From assembly GCA_964603325.1 (NCBI GenBank), contig CAZRUH010000006.1:1-27201 (forward strand): a stretch of 27,201 nt of DNA. The letters are read 5' to 3'. A program made the position numbers and the translations under genes. A model generated the notes under the pieces. It did not search any database. It was not told the origin of the DNA and was given only the letters and a program-made list of their open reading frames with translations. Shown here one piece after another: positions 8,257 through 15,611 of the stretch. The stretch is from LSNR01 sp964603325 (GTDB taxonomy: Bacteria; Patescibacteriota; Minisyncoccia; Moranbacterales; UBA9337). Each line of letters opens with the position of its first letter. The first letter of the stretch is position 1.

Positions 8257-9765
8257 ATGGGGTTTAAGGAAGTAAGAACAAGATTTGCGCCGTCTCCAAC
8301 GGGAGAATTGCACATCGGTGGTCTTAGAACGGCCTTGTCAAGTTTTTTGTATGCAAGAAAAAATAATGGAAAATTCATTCTAAGAATAGAAGATACGGAT
8401 CGTTCTCGCTTGGTTGAGGGCGCTATTGAAAGGATAATCAAATCTCTGGATTGGGCGGGAATAAACATAGATGAGGGCGTTAAACTTGATAAAAATGACA
8501 ATGTTGCGGAAACCGGGAAATATGGACCGTATATACAATCTGAAAGATTGTCTATTTATAAAAAATATATTCAAAAACTTTTGGATGATGGTAGGGCATA
8601 TTATTGTTTTTGTTCCGGAGAAAGGCTTGAAAGAATGCGAAAGGAACAACAAAAAAACAAATTGGCGCCAAAATATGATAGGCATTGCTTAGGTTTGCCA
8701 AAAGAAGAGATTAAAAAAAGGATAGAAAATGGTGAAAAATATGTAGTTCGTTTTAAAATTCCGGAAGGAGAAACGGTTTTTAATGATTTGGTTTACGGAG
8801 AAATCAAGGTTAATAATGATACTTTGGATGATCAAATAATTATGAAATCTGATGGATTTCCAACTTATCACTTGGCTGTCGTTGTAGATGATTATCTTAT
8901 GAAAATAACACATATTTTTCGTGGCGCTGAGTGGATTGCCAGCACTCCCAAGCATATTTTATTGTATGAAGCATTTGGGTGGCAAAAAGATATGCCTGAA
9001 TTTGCGCATATGCCGAATATTTTAAATAAAAATAAGAAAAAACTTTCCAAAAGAGAAGGTAGCGTCAGCGTGGAAGATTTTAAACAACAAGGATATTCGG
9101 CGGAAGCGATTATAAATTTTATTGCTTTGCTTGGATGGAATCCGAAAACGGAACAGGAAATTTTTTTAATGGATGAACTGATTGAGCAGTATGAAATAGA
9201 AAAAGTAAATCGTGCCGGAGCCGTTTTTGATTTGCAAAGGCTGGACTGGATTAGTTCTCAGCATATTAAAAAAATGTCAATAGATAATTTATATAAACAA
9301 GCATTGCCGTTTTTGGAAAAGAAATATTTTTACAAAGAATGGATTCAAAACAGTGATTTGAGCGATAATGAGAGGATGAAATTTATTAAAAAAATACTGT
9401 CGGTTGAACAGTCACGCTTAGAAAAATTTACGCAGGTTGGAGAGAATAATCAATTTTTCTTTGATGGAAATTTTGAAATTAAACATAATGATATTCGTTG
9501 GAAAAATTCTAGCGCGAAAGAAACAAAAGAGAACTTAAAAAAAGCTAAGTCAACATTGGAAAAAATCCCGAAAAACAAATGGTCTCTTACAAACATTGAA
9601 AAAAAGTTATTATCTCTTGCCGGAGAAAAAAGAGGGGATTTGTTGTTTCCCTTGAGGGCTGTGTTAACCGGGCAAAAAAAATCGCCCTCACCGTTTGAGG
9701 TTGCTTGGGTTTTGGGAAAAAAAGAAAGTATCAACAGGATTAAAAGGGCTTTAGAAGAAATATAA
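8257..9765 (+). CDS. gltX: Glutamate-tRNA ligase
   Basis: A class I aminoacyl-tRNA synthetase that charges tRNA-Glu. In the 502-residue protein the N-terminal signature is RFAPSPTGELHIGG, with the HIGH-type motif HIGG at 19-22. The Rossmann core contains LRIEDTD (42-48). The KMSKS-type loop is KLSKR (262-266). A partial zinc-binding pattern is visible, C117-x-C119 and C144. The C-terminal anticodon-binding helical domain runs from about 330. Whether it also charges tRNA-Gln, with later GatCAB amidation, cannot be told from this window. It is followed after 4 nt by the glutamate dehydrogenase gene, a link around glutamate supply and use. The start ATG has no obvious Shine-Dalgarno sequence. 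Confidence 0.97.
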   Translation: MGFKEVRTRFAPSPTGELHIGGLRTALSSFLYARKNNGKFILRIEDTDRSRLVEGAIERIIKSLDWAGINIDEGVKLDKNDNVAETGKYGPYIQSERLSIYKKYIQKLLDDGRAYYCFCSGERLERMRKEQQKNKLAPKYDRHCLGLPKEEIKKRIENGEKYVVRFKIPEGETVFNDLVYGEIKVNNDTLDDQIIMKSDGFPTYHLAVVVDDYLMKITHIFRGAEWIASTPKHILLYEAFGWQKDMPEFAHMPNILNKNKKKLSKREGSVSVEDFKQQGYSAEAIINFIALLGWNPKTEQEIFLMDELIEQYEIEKVNRAGAVFDLQRLDWISSQHIKKMSIDNLYKQALPFLEKKYFYKEWIQNSDLSDNERMKFIKKILSVEQSRLEKFTQVGENNQFFFDGNFEIKHNDIRWKNSSAKETKENLKKAKSTLEKIPKNKWSLTNIEKKLLSLAGEKRGDLLFPLRAVLTGQKKSPSPFEVAWVLGKKESINRIKRALEEI

Positions 9766-9769
9766 ACAT

Positions 9770-11020
9770 ATGAAAATAAAAAAACAAAACAATGTATTTG
9801 ATAATGCTTTGGCGCAACTAGCGGAGGTGAAGGAGATTATTAAAATGAATAACAATACTTTTGAGTGTTTGTCTTCTCCGCAAAGAATGCTAGAGGTTTC
9901 AATTCCCGTAAAGATGGATAGTGGAGAAGTTAAAGTTTTTATAGGTTATCGCTCGCAATATAATGATGCCAGAGGTCCTTTTAAGGGTGGAATTCGCTTT
10001 CATCCAAAGGTTAGTGTTTCGGAAGTAAAGGCGTTAAGCGCTTGGATGACATGGAAGACTGCATTGGTAAATATTCCTTTGGGTGGTGGAAAGGGTGGTG
10101 TTGTTGTTGATCCTAAAAAATTGTCAGATGCCGAATTGGAAAGATTGGCGCGTGGATATATTAGAGCAATTCATAAAATAATTGGACCAAATATTGATAT
10201 TCCGGCTCCCGATGTTTATACCGATCCAAGAATTATGGGTTGGATGATGGATGAGTATGAAAAAATAATGGGAGGGCATTACCCGGGTGTTATTACCGGA
10301 AAGCCACTGTTTTTGGGCGGATCAACGGTGAGAGAATATTCAACAGCGCAAGGAGCTGTTCATGCTACAGAAGAAGCGATTAAAAAAATCGGTTTAAGCA
10401 AGGGAGCAACGGTAGCTATTCAAGGATTTGGAAATGCCGGATCTTTTGTGGCAAAAATTTTACAAAACAAAGGATATAAAATAACGGTTGTCAGTGATTC
10501 TACGGGAACGGTAGTCAACCATATGGGGTTGGATGTAGAAGATTTAATTGCTTACAAAAATAAAAATGGTTCGGTTAGAAAATATCCGGGAGCAAAAAAT
10601 TTGGGGAAAAAACATTGTTTTGAGCAAGATGTTGATATTTTAATACCCGCCGCCATAGAAGGAAGTATCAACAAGGAAAACGCAAACATAATAAAAGCAA
10701 AATTGATTATAGAGCTTGCTAATGGACCGATTACTCCGGAAGCGGATAAACTTTTAAACAAGAAAAATATTTTAATTGTTCCCGATATTCTGGCGAATGC
10801 CGGCGGGGTAATTGTTAGTTATTTTGAGCAAGTTCAGAATGCTTATGGATATTATTGGGAAGAAGAAGTTGTTCTAAAAAGGTTGCGGAAAATTATGAAA
10901 AAATCTTTTTTAAATATTTGGGAGATGAGAAATAAATACAAAACATCATTAAGAATGGGAGCTTATGTTTTGGCCGTTAACAGAGTTATTGAGGCAATGA
11001 AAGCTCGTGGAAGATTGTAA
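9770..11020 (+). CDS. gdhA: Glu/Leu/Phe/Val-family dehydrogenase, likely glutamate dehydrogenase
   Basis: Interconverts glutamate with 2-oxoglutarate and ammonia using NAD(P). The 416-residue length is typical of the small hexameric enzymes. Seen motifs are GPFKGGIRFHP with K72, the catalytic-lysine loop PLGGGKGG with K108, and PAPDV with D148. The C-terminal dinucleotide-binding domain has IQGFGNAGSFVA at 217-228. The acidic residue in VSDSTG (243) is at the end of the second strand, where it often bears on NAD versus NADP choice, but I do not assign a cofactor. It starts 4 nt after gltX, so the two are almost certainly co-transcribed. Together with IlvA and GlyA it suggests amino-acid nitrogen turnover. 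Substrate could be another amino acid of the family, but the core motifs fit glutamate. Confidence 0.92.
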   Translation: MKIKKQNNVFDNALAQLAEVKEIIKMNNNTFECLSSPQRMLEVSIPVKMDSGEVKVFIGYRSQYNDARGPFKGGIRFHPKVSVSEVKALSAWMTWKTALVNIPLGGGKGGVVVDPKKLSDAELERLARGYIRAIHKIIGPNIDIPAPDVYTDPRIMGWMMDEYEKIMGGHYPGVITGKPLFLGGSTVREYSTAQGAVHATEEAIKKIGLSKGATVAIQGFGNAGSFVAKILQNKGYKITVVSDSTGTVVNHMGLDVEDLIAYKNKNGSVRKYPGAKNLGKKHCFEQDVDILIPAAIEGSINKENANIIKAKLIIELANGPITPEADKLLNKKNILIVPDILANAGGVIVSYFEQVQNAYGYYWEEEVVLKRLRKIMKKSFLNIWEMRNKYKTSLRMGAYVLAVNRVIEAMKARGRL

Positions 11021-11036
11021 AAATAATTTATAAAAA

Positions 11037-12386
11037 ATGGAAATAAAAAACAAAAAAAACATTGTTAAGCGAAAAATAACAATAGCCCTTATTATAAGTG
11101 TTGTTTTTGGATCTCATATTTTTTTAAGTTATGCGGATTCGTGTCCGACATGTGATGGTTTAACGGGGGAGGATAAAGATGTTTGCGAAAAAAAAAGGAA
11201 AGAGTGTAAAAAACTGGAAGAAAAAACCGCAACTTATGAAAAAATTGTTAAATTAAAACAAAAACAAAAAAGTTTATTGGGAAGTCAGATAAATAATCTC
11301 AATAACGATATTAGCAATGTTAAAAAAAATATCAAAGATAGCAAGAAAAAGTTAGAAGAATTGGATAGAAAAATAGAGAACTTGCAAGATAAAATTGAGC
11401 AAAAAGAAAAAATGATTGGTTTGCACAGGAAAATGTTAGGCAAAATGTTGCAAGTATATTATGAAACAAAGCGAGACATTGGCAGGGATGTTTTACTCGG
11501 ACTTAATACTTTTTATAAGTTGACTTCATCTTATGATCATTTCGGGCAATTGGGAAAAAAAATAATAGATACGACGGCGGATTTAAAGGCAATGCAGTTA
11601 AACTTGCAAAATGAACAGGAAGATTTGCAAAAAGCAAAAGATGAGGTGGTGAATTATAGAATAAAACTTGAGGAAGAAAACAATAAACTTAATTCAATAA
11701 AATTGCAAAAAAACACTCTGCTTTTACAAACTCAGGGAGATGAGGAGAGATATAAAAGAAGATTGGCTAAAATTGAAAAGCAAAAAAGAGAAATATTGGG
11801 AGATATTGACGCTTTATTTAATGCTAATTATACAGAATTAAATTCAATGGTTGAAAAGGCTCCTTCAAAATATTGGGCGTCTACAAGATGGTATTATTCT
11901 CAAAAAGATAGTCGTTGGGGAAATAAAAATATTGGAAACTCTAAATCAAAAATGAAAGATTATGGTTGTGCCATTAGTACGGTTTCTATGGTTTTTACTT
12001 ATCATGGAAAACAAATAAATCCCGGTTCTCTTCGTAAAAAACCAATCTTTTATTGGGATATTATTAAATGGCCAACAAGTTCCGAACAAATAGGTCTCGG
12101 AAGTGGTGTTAATCGGATTGGTAGCATAAATCATGGTAATGTAAGTTGGAAAAGTATAGATAAAGAAATAAAAGAAGGTAATCCCGTTATCATTTTTATA
12201 AATGCTAAAAGTGGGGCAGGGCATTATGTTGTTATTCATCATAAAACTAACAATGGCAAATATGTTGTGCATGACCCATATTTTGGAGCTAATATTTATT
12301 TAAATTCCACCTTTAAATTGCTTTCAAAAATTTATAAAAGAACCGTTTCCAAAAAATCAGTTGACCAAATGATTGTTTATAAATAA
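11037..12386 (+). CDS. Exported coiled-coil protein with C39-like cysteine peptidase domain
   Basis: The 449-residue product starts with a basic N-terminus and a hydrophobic signal segment (about 13-31) ending in SYADS, so it is exported. Four cysteines follow in a C36-x2-C39-x10-C50-x6-C57 cluster. Residues about 60-260 form a long coiled coil like the N-terminal half of EnvC/NlpC-type murein hydrolase regulators. The C-terminal domain from about 285 matches the Peptidase_C39_2 pattern: YYSQKDSRWG with Q289 (oxyanion residue), C311 in YGCAISTVSM, H396 in AGHYVVI and D413 in VHDPYFG. All catalytic positions are present. A role in peptidoglycan remodelling or processing of surface peptides is inferred. 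It lies 16 nt after gdhA with no terminator between, so it may share the gltX transcript. Confidence 0.85.
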   Translation: MEIKNKKNIVKRKITIALIISVVFGSHIFLSYADSCPTCDGLTGEDKDVCEKKRKECKKLEEKTATYEKIVKLKQKQKSLLGSQINNLNNDISNVKKNIKDSKKKLEELDRKIENLQDKIEQKEKMIGLHRKMLGKMLQVYYETKRDIGRDVLLGLNTFYKLTSSYDHFGQLGKKIIDTTADLKAMQLNLQNEQEDLQKAKDEVVNYRIKLEEENNKLNSIKLQKNTLLLQTQGDEERYKRRLAKIEKQKREILGDIDALFNANYTELNSMVEKAPSKYWASTRWYYSQKDSRWGNKNIGNSKSKMKDYGCAISTVSMVFTYHGKQINPGSLRKKPIFYWDIIKWPTSSEQIGLGSGVNRIGSINHGNVSWKSIDKEIKEGNPVIIFINAKSGAGHYVVIHHKTNNGKYVVHDPYFGANIYLNSTFKLLSKIYKRTVSKKSVDQMIVYK

Positions 12387-12592
12387 TCATTTGAGAATTT
12401 TTTAGAATATATTAGGATTTTTGATAGTATGTCGCACAATATTATTATAAACAAAAAAAGATATGAATACCAAAAAATCTACATGTGACAGCCTTTGTTT
12501 ATGTGGAAATGTTTTTGATCGTGAATAAAAAGTGATAATGAGGTGGTTTGTTTTTTAATTATTTGGTTTTATTAAAAAATTGTTACGGATAA

Positions 12593-12625
12593 TTGAAATT
12601 TTGTTTATTATCTAAAATTTTCCAA
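12593..12625 (+). repeat. Direct repeat copy A
   Basis: Contains TTGAAATT, 11 nt, then CTAAAATTTTCCAA (12612-12625). The same two blocks recur at 12981-13007 with a 5-nt spacer. This copy lies within the MITE-like element. Confidence 0.5.
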
Positions 12626-12743
12626 TTTAATACAATAAGAATTATAAAAATTACAAAAATAAATTAATATTTAAAATTTTAAGATACATAGACCCTTGCC
12701 AAGAATTAAAAAAAGAATAAAAAAATAAATAATTAAATCGGAG

Positions 12744-12896
12744 ATGATATTGGGACTTGCTGATATATTGGGATTAGTAAAAAATGAGATAAAGAGTTCT
12801 TATCAAATTAGAAATAATCAATTATTTGAATGGAAAATACCTTTTTTGAGATACAAAGCAAATATCGGTAAATGTAGCACTTTTTTTGCGGTTTAA
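12744..12896 (+). CDS. Possible 50-residue small protein inside the MITE-like element
   Basis: An ATG at 12744 opens a 50-codon frame ending in TAA at 12894-12896. The product begins MILGLADILGLVKNEIKSS and ends GKCSTFFAV; I do not recognise it. A GGAG at 12740-12743 touches the ATG, which is too close, but sits 6 nt before the in-frame TTG at 12750, a better start. It could be a real small gene, a remnant of a larger element gene, or chance. Composition is protein-like, with a possible amphipathic N-terminal helix. Confidence 0.2.
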   Translation: MILGLADILGLVKNEIKSSYQIRNNQLFEWKIPFLRYKANIGKCSTFFAV

Positions 12897-12901
12897 CTAC
12901 A

Positions 12902-12929
12902 ATGTCGCAAAAGATACATTGTGCGACAT
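12902..12929. repeat. Hairpin at the right end of the MITE-like element
   Basis: ATGTCGCA (12902-12909) and TGCGACAT (12922-12929) form an 8-bp perfect stem around a 12-nt loop. The right arm is part of the terminal inverted repeat. Confidence 0.55.
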
Positions 12930-12949
12930 AGTGTCAGTATCCCACTATG
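12927..12949. repeat. Second hairpin overlapping the element border
   Basis: CATAGTG (12927-12933) and CACTATG (12943-12949) form a 7-bp stem with a 9-nt loop. Bases 12927-12929 are shared with the 12902-12929 hairpin, so the two cannot form fully at once. Confidence 0.45.
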
Positions 12950-12980
12950 CACTAACCATATGATGGTATTATTTTGAATG

Positions 12981-13007
12981 TTGAAATTATTGCCTAAAAT
13001 TTTCCAA
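12981..13007 (+). repeat. Direct repeat copy B
   Basis: TTGAAATT (12981-12988), 5 nt, then CTAAAATTTTCCAA (12994-13007), matching copy A at 12593-12625. This copy is outside the MITE-like element and close to the 3' end of iscU. Confidence 0.5.
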
Positions 13008-13032
13008 CATTATGCATTTAATGAAAAAAACA

Positions 13033-13416
13033 TTAGCTTTTGCTTTGATAGTTCTCTATGGCTTTATGTATCGCGTCAGCGGCTAGATTACTGCAGTGAA
13101 GTTTGGCTTGAGGCAATCCGCCCAATTCATCGGCTACTTTTTTGTTCGTAATTTCCAAAGCATCTTTTATGGTTTTTCCTTTTACCAGCACGGTTGCCAT
13201 AGATGATGTTGCTATCGCCGCTCCACAGCCCAAAGTTTGAAATTTAATATCTTCAATTATCTCATCACCTTGTTTATTTTTGTTTACTTTGAGATAAATT
13301 TTCATTATATCCCCGCATCTTGGATTTCCTACAACCGATTGCGCGTCGGGATTTTTAAGTTTTCCTTGATTGCGAGGTCTTGTAAAATGGTCTAAAACTT
13401 TTTTTGAATATTGCAT
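13033..13416 (-). CDS. iscU: IscU/NifU-like Fe-S cluster scaffold
   Basis: The scaffold on which IscS-derived sulfur and iron are built into an Fe-S cluster. The 127-residue product has the three cluster cysteines: C34 with D36 in GNPRCGD, C64 in LGCGAAIA, and C108 in LHCSN. The LPQAKLHCS segment takes the place of the LPPVKxHCS chaperone-recognition loop of IscU. There is no C-terminal NifU/Nfu extension, so it is an IscU-type single domain. It starts 9 nt after iscS and is the last gene of the Rrf2-iscS-iscU operon. No IscA, HscA/B or ferredoxin gene is adjacent, so this is a minimal cluster. Confidence 0.95.
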   Translation of the reverse strand: MQYSKKVLDHFTRPRNQGKLKNPDAQSVVGNPRCGDIMKIYLKVNKNKQGDEIIEDIKFQTLGCGAAIATSSMATVLVKGKTIKDALEITNKKVADELGGLPQAKLHCSNLAADAIHKAIENYQSKS

Positions 13417-13425
13417 ATTGTTTTT

Positions 13426-14652
13426 TTAATTAAACTCTTTTAATACATCTCCGGAAATTTTTCTTAATCTTTCAACAATTTCTTTTATTTTTTTTATTGT
13501 AAAATCAATTTCATCTTTGGTTGTGTGCTTTCCAAGTGTTAATCTTAAACTTCCATGCGCTTGCTCATGTTTTAGTCCCAACGACAGCAAAACATGCGAT
13601 GGCTCCAGTGACCCCGAAGAACAAGCAGATCCCGTTGAGGCACAAATTCCTTCCATATCCAAAGACAATAACAATCCCTCTCCTTCTATGTTGTCAAATC
13701 TAAAATTGGCATTATTTGGAGTTCGTTTTTCCAATGAACCGTTTAGATATGAACCGGGAATCTCTTTTAAAATTTTTTCTACCAAATAATTTCTTAATTT
13801 CAGTATTTGTTTGTTTGAATCAAAATTATTTTGCACCTCCGTTATAGCCTCTCCCAAGCCAATGATACTTGGGGCATTATATGTGCCCGCTCGTATTTTA
13901 AATTCTTGTTCGCCACCATCTTGAATTCTTTTGATCATAGTTCCTTTTTTTATAAACAAAACCCCGACTCCTTTTGGACCATATATCTTGTGTCCGGAAA
14001 ATGAAAGCAAATCCACACTCAAATCTTCAATATTGCAATTAAGATAGTTAATCGCTTGCACAGCATCAGTGTGAAAATATATTCTTTTCATTCTGTCCTC
14101 GGTGCGTAATTTGTTTTGTTTGGATATGAGTTCTCCAATTTTTTTGATTGGCTGAATGGTGCCTATTTCATTATTTACATACATTACACTAATTAAGAGA
14201 GTGTTTTTCTTTATTAACTTCTCTATTTCATTTATTCTAACTATGCCATCATTATCTATCGGCAGAATGCTTAATTCTATCAAGTTGCTTTTTTCCAATT
14301 CTCTGCAAGTGTGCAATACGCTGTGATGTTCAAATTCACTGGTTATAATATGGGGTTTCGGCGCGTTTTTTCCGAAGTTTGCATAATATTTATCAACAAC
14401 TCCTTTTATTGCCAGATTGTTACTTTCTGTCGCTCCCGAGGTAAAAATTACTTCCGAAGAATTGCAATTCAAAAACTTAGCAACTTTTTCTCTCGCCGAA
14501 TCAATATCTTGCATTGCTTCCCGTCCAAGTCTGTGAACTGATGATGGGTTTCCAAACTTCACAGAAAAATAAGGAATTATTTTTTTTAAAACTTTTTTAT
14601 CAACCGGAGTTGTGGCAACATAATCCAAATAAATAATTTTATTTTTTTTCAT
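13426..14652 (-). CDS. iscS: Cysteine desulfurase IscS/NifS
   Basis: A PLP enzyme that takes sulfur from cysteine as a persulfide for Fe-S clusters and tRNA thiolation. The 408-residue protein has the family N-terminus YLDYVATTPVD, the H110 pair in FEHHSV, D196 in FHTDAVQ, the PLP lysine K222 in SFSGHKIYGPKG, and the catalytic cysteine C344 in ASTGSACSSGSLEPSHVL. That last motif is the group I (IscS/NifS) active loop. The start ATG is 4 nt after the Rrf2 stop and the stop is 9 nt before iscU. All active-site residues are present. Confidence 0.96.
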   Translation of the reverse strand: MKKNKIIYLDYVATTPVDKKVLKKIIPYFSVKFGNPSSVHRLGREAMQDIDSAREKVAKFLNCNSSEVIFTSGATESNNLAIKGVVDKYYANFGKNAPKPHIITSEFEHHSVLHTCRELEKSNLIELSILPIDNDGIVRINEIEKLIKKNTLLISVMYVNNEIGTIQPIKKIGELISKQNKLRTEDRMKRIYFHTDAVQAINYLNCNIEDLSVDLLSFSGHKIYGPKGVGVLFIKKGTMIKRIQDGGEQEFKIRAGTYNAPSIIGLGEAITEVQNNFDSNKQILKLRNYLVEKILKEIPGSYLNGSLEKRTPNNANFRFDNIEGEGLLLSLDMEGICASTGSACSSGSLEPSHVLLSLGLKHEQAHGSLRLTLGKHTTKDEIDFTIKKIKEIVERLRKISGDVLKEFN

Positions 14653-14656
14653 AGTA

Positions 14657-15040
14657 TTAAATTAGTTCGTTTAATCTTATATTATTTAAAGTTCTTTTTA
14701 TTTGTTTTTCCAATGAAATCCAAACTTTTTTTGAATTGCATTTCTTGGAATTACACTTTTTATTGGAGCAATTCATAATCTGAATAGGTCCTTCCAATGA
14801 CTCCATTATTTGCCCTACTCTGATTATTTTTGGATTTTTACTTAATTTATATCCTCCGGATGCTCCCTTATATCCCACTATTATTTTGGATTGTTTTAAT
14901 AAAGTGAATATTTGTTCCAAATATTTGGCGGAAATATTTTCTTCGGAAGATATTTCGGAAATACTTTTTAAGTTTGGATAATTTTTGGCCAATACAACAA
15001 TGGCCCTTAATCCATACTCTGCTTTTTTAGAAAAATACAT
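14657..15040 (-). CDS. Rrf2-family transcription regulator (IscR-like)
   Basis: A winged-helix regulator, probably controlling its own isc operon. The 127-residue protein starts MYFSKKAEYGLRAIV, typical of Rrf2. The recognition helix region SAKYLEQIFTLLKQSKII (38-54) is followed by the wing GYKGASGGYKL. Three cysteines, C91-x4-C96-x4-C101, sit where IscR-type proteins bind a 2Fe-2S cluster. Spacing is shorter than in E. coli IscR (C92, C98, C104) and arises from a repeated CNSKK unit. So cluster sensing is likely but not proven. It is first in the operon, 4 nt before iscS, and has a strong promoter with a palindrome next to it. Confidence 0.9.
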   Translation of the reverse strand: MYFSKKAEYGLRAIVVLAKNYPNLKSISEISSEENISAKYLEQIFTLLKQSKIIVGYKGASGGYKLSKNPKIIRVGQIMESLEGPIQIMNCSNKKCNSKKCNSKKVWISLEKQIKRTLNNIRLNELI

Positions 15041-15063
15041 TTAAAAAATATTATTATTCCTAC

Positions 15064-15073
15064 TAGTTTACTA
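15064..15073. promoter_or_regulatory. Candidate Rrf2 operator
   Basis: TAGTTTACTA, an inverted repeat with a 2-nt centre, lies 7 nt past the -10 box at the expected transcription start of the Rrf2-iscS-iscU operon. Position suits autorepression; the motif itself is short. Confidence 0.3.
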
Positions 15074-15080
15074 TGATTTG

Positions 15081-15109
15081 ATTATACAGAATCATTAATA
15101 AACAGTCAA
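15081..15109 (-). promoter_or_regulatory. Promoter of the Rrf2-iscS-iscU operon
   Basis: On the minus strand TTGACT (15109-15104), a 17-nt spacer and TATAAT (15086-15081) form a near-consensus sigma-70 promoter. The inferred start is near 15074, giving a leader of about 34 nt. The -35 box overlaps the last 2 bp of the upstream terminator stem. Confidence 0.75.
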
Positions 15110-15144
15110 ATAAAAGACGGCACATTATGTGCCGTCTTTTATTT
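15108..15144 (-). terminator. Rho-independent terminator of the glyA-to-DGICD operon
   Basis: Two perfect 17-nt arms (15108-15124 and 15128-15144) around a 3-nt loop, with a GC-rich GACGGCACA core and a T-rich 3' side on the minus strand. It lies 11 nt past the stop of the secreted DGICD protein. T-runs flank both sides, so it could act in both directions. Confidence 0.85.
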
Positions 15145-15155
15145 AATTTTAATTT

Positions 15156-15611
15156 CTATCTAACATCATTCAGTCTGTCGCAAATCCCATCATTATTTTT
15201 ATCTACAAAATTTCCACCTCTATTTTCTCCTCTTCCTTGTTTTTTATGACCGAGATTTCTACCGCCATTTCTCATTTTATCTTGCGTTCTAAGTCCCAGC
15301 TCCTCTCTGATCTTGTTTGCTTCCTCATATTTACCCTCTTCTGCCAGTCTATGTGCCTCAGCGAACTTGGAAAAATTATTTTTATTTATTATTTCCGATA
15401 CACGACCTCGTCCATTCATTTGCTCTTTCCATTTATTGTAATCATTTTTTTCAAACGCCTCTTCCATAATTTTATGTCTTTCCTCGGAATAGTTGGGTCC
15501 TTTTTTTGTGTAGTCACCTTGATAAGCATTGGAGAATGTGTAAGCGCCAATTAGTCCAATTACCGCCACTAAAGCGGAAGCGCTGATTAATGTTTTGGCA
15601 TTGTTTTTCAT
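15156..15611 (-). CDS. Small secreted protein with C-terminal 'DGICD' calcium-loop-like motif
   Basis: The 151-residue product has an N-terminal hydrophobic signal segment (about 7-25) and a charged, helical middle (about 40-107) with MNGRGRVSEIINKNNFSKFAEAHRLA. A Gly/Arg/Asn-rich linker follows, then the C-terminal motif FVDKNNDGICDRL (135-147). The DxNxDGxxD spacing resembles an EF-hand or dockerin calcium loop. I recall similar proteins in other Parcubacteria genomes but know of no assigned function. It lies 169 nt downstream of the membrane protein gene and ends at the terminator. A link to the neighbouring ECF sigma factor is inferred from position only. Confidence 0.7.
   Translation of the reverse strand: MKNNAKTLISASALVAVIGLIGAYTFSNAYQGDYTKKGPNYSEERHKIMEEAFEKNDYNKWKEQMNGRGRVSEIINKNNFSKFAEAHRLAEEGKYEEANKIREELGLRTQDKMRNGGRNLGHKKQGRGENRGGNFVDKNNDGICDRLNDVR

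Larger units (their letters stand above)
12429..12929. mobile_element. MITE-like element (501 bp)
   Basis: Perfect 12-bp inverted repeats ATGTCGCACAAT (12429-12440) and ATTGTGCGACAT (12918-12929) bound the segment. Both are flanked directly by AGT (12426-12428 and 12930-12932), as expected of a 3-bp target duplication. The inside is non-coding or nearly so, so this would be a non-autonomous element. A 3-bp duplication and 12-bp ends could arise by chance in AT-rich DNA, but these ends are GC-containing. No transposase is in the window and I do not recognise the family. Confidence 0.5.
12387..13032. other. Gene-poor spacer with repeats and a MITE-like element
   Basis: This 646-nt AT-rich gap lies between the C39-like gene (+) and iscU (-), whose 3' ends face each other. 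It holds a 501-bp segment with 12-bp inverted ends, a pair of direct repeats, overlapping hairpins and one 50-codon open frame, each listed separately. No firm protein gene or recognisable RNA gene is seen. Confidence 0.7.
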
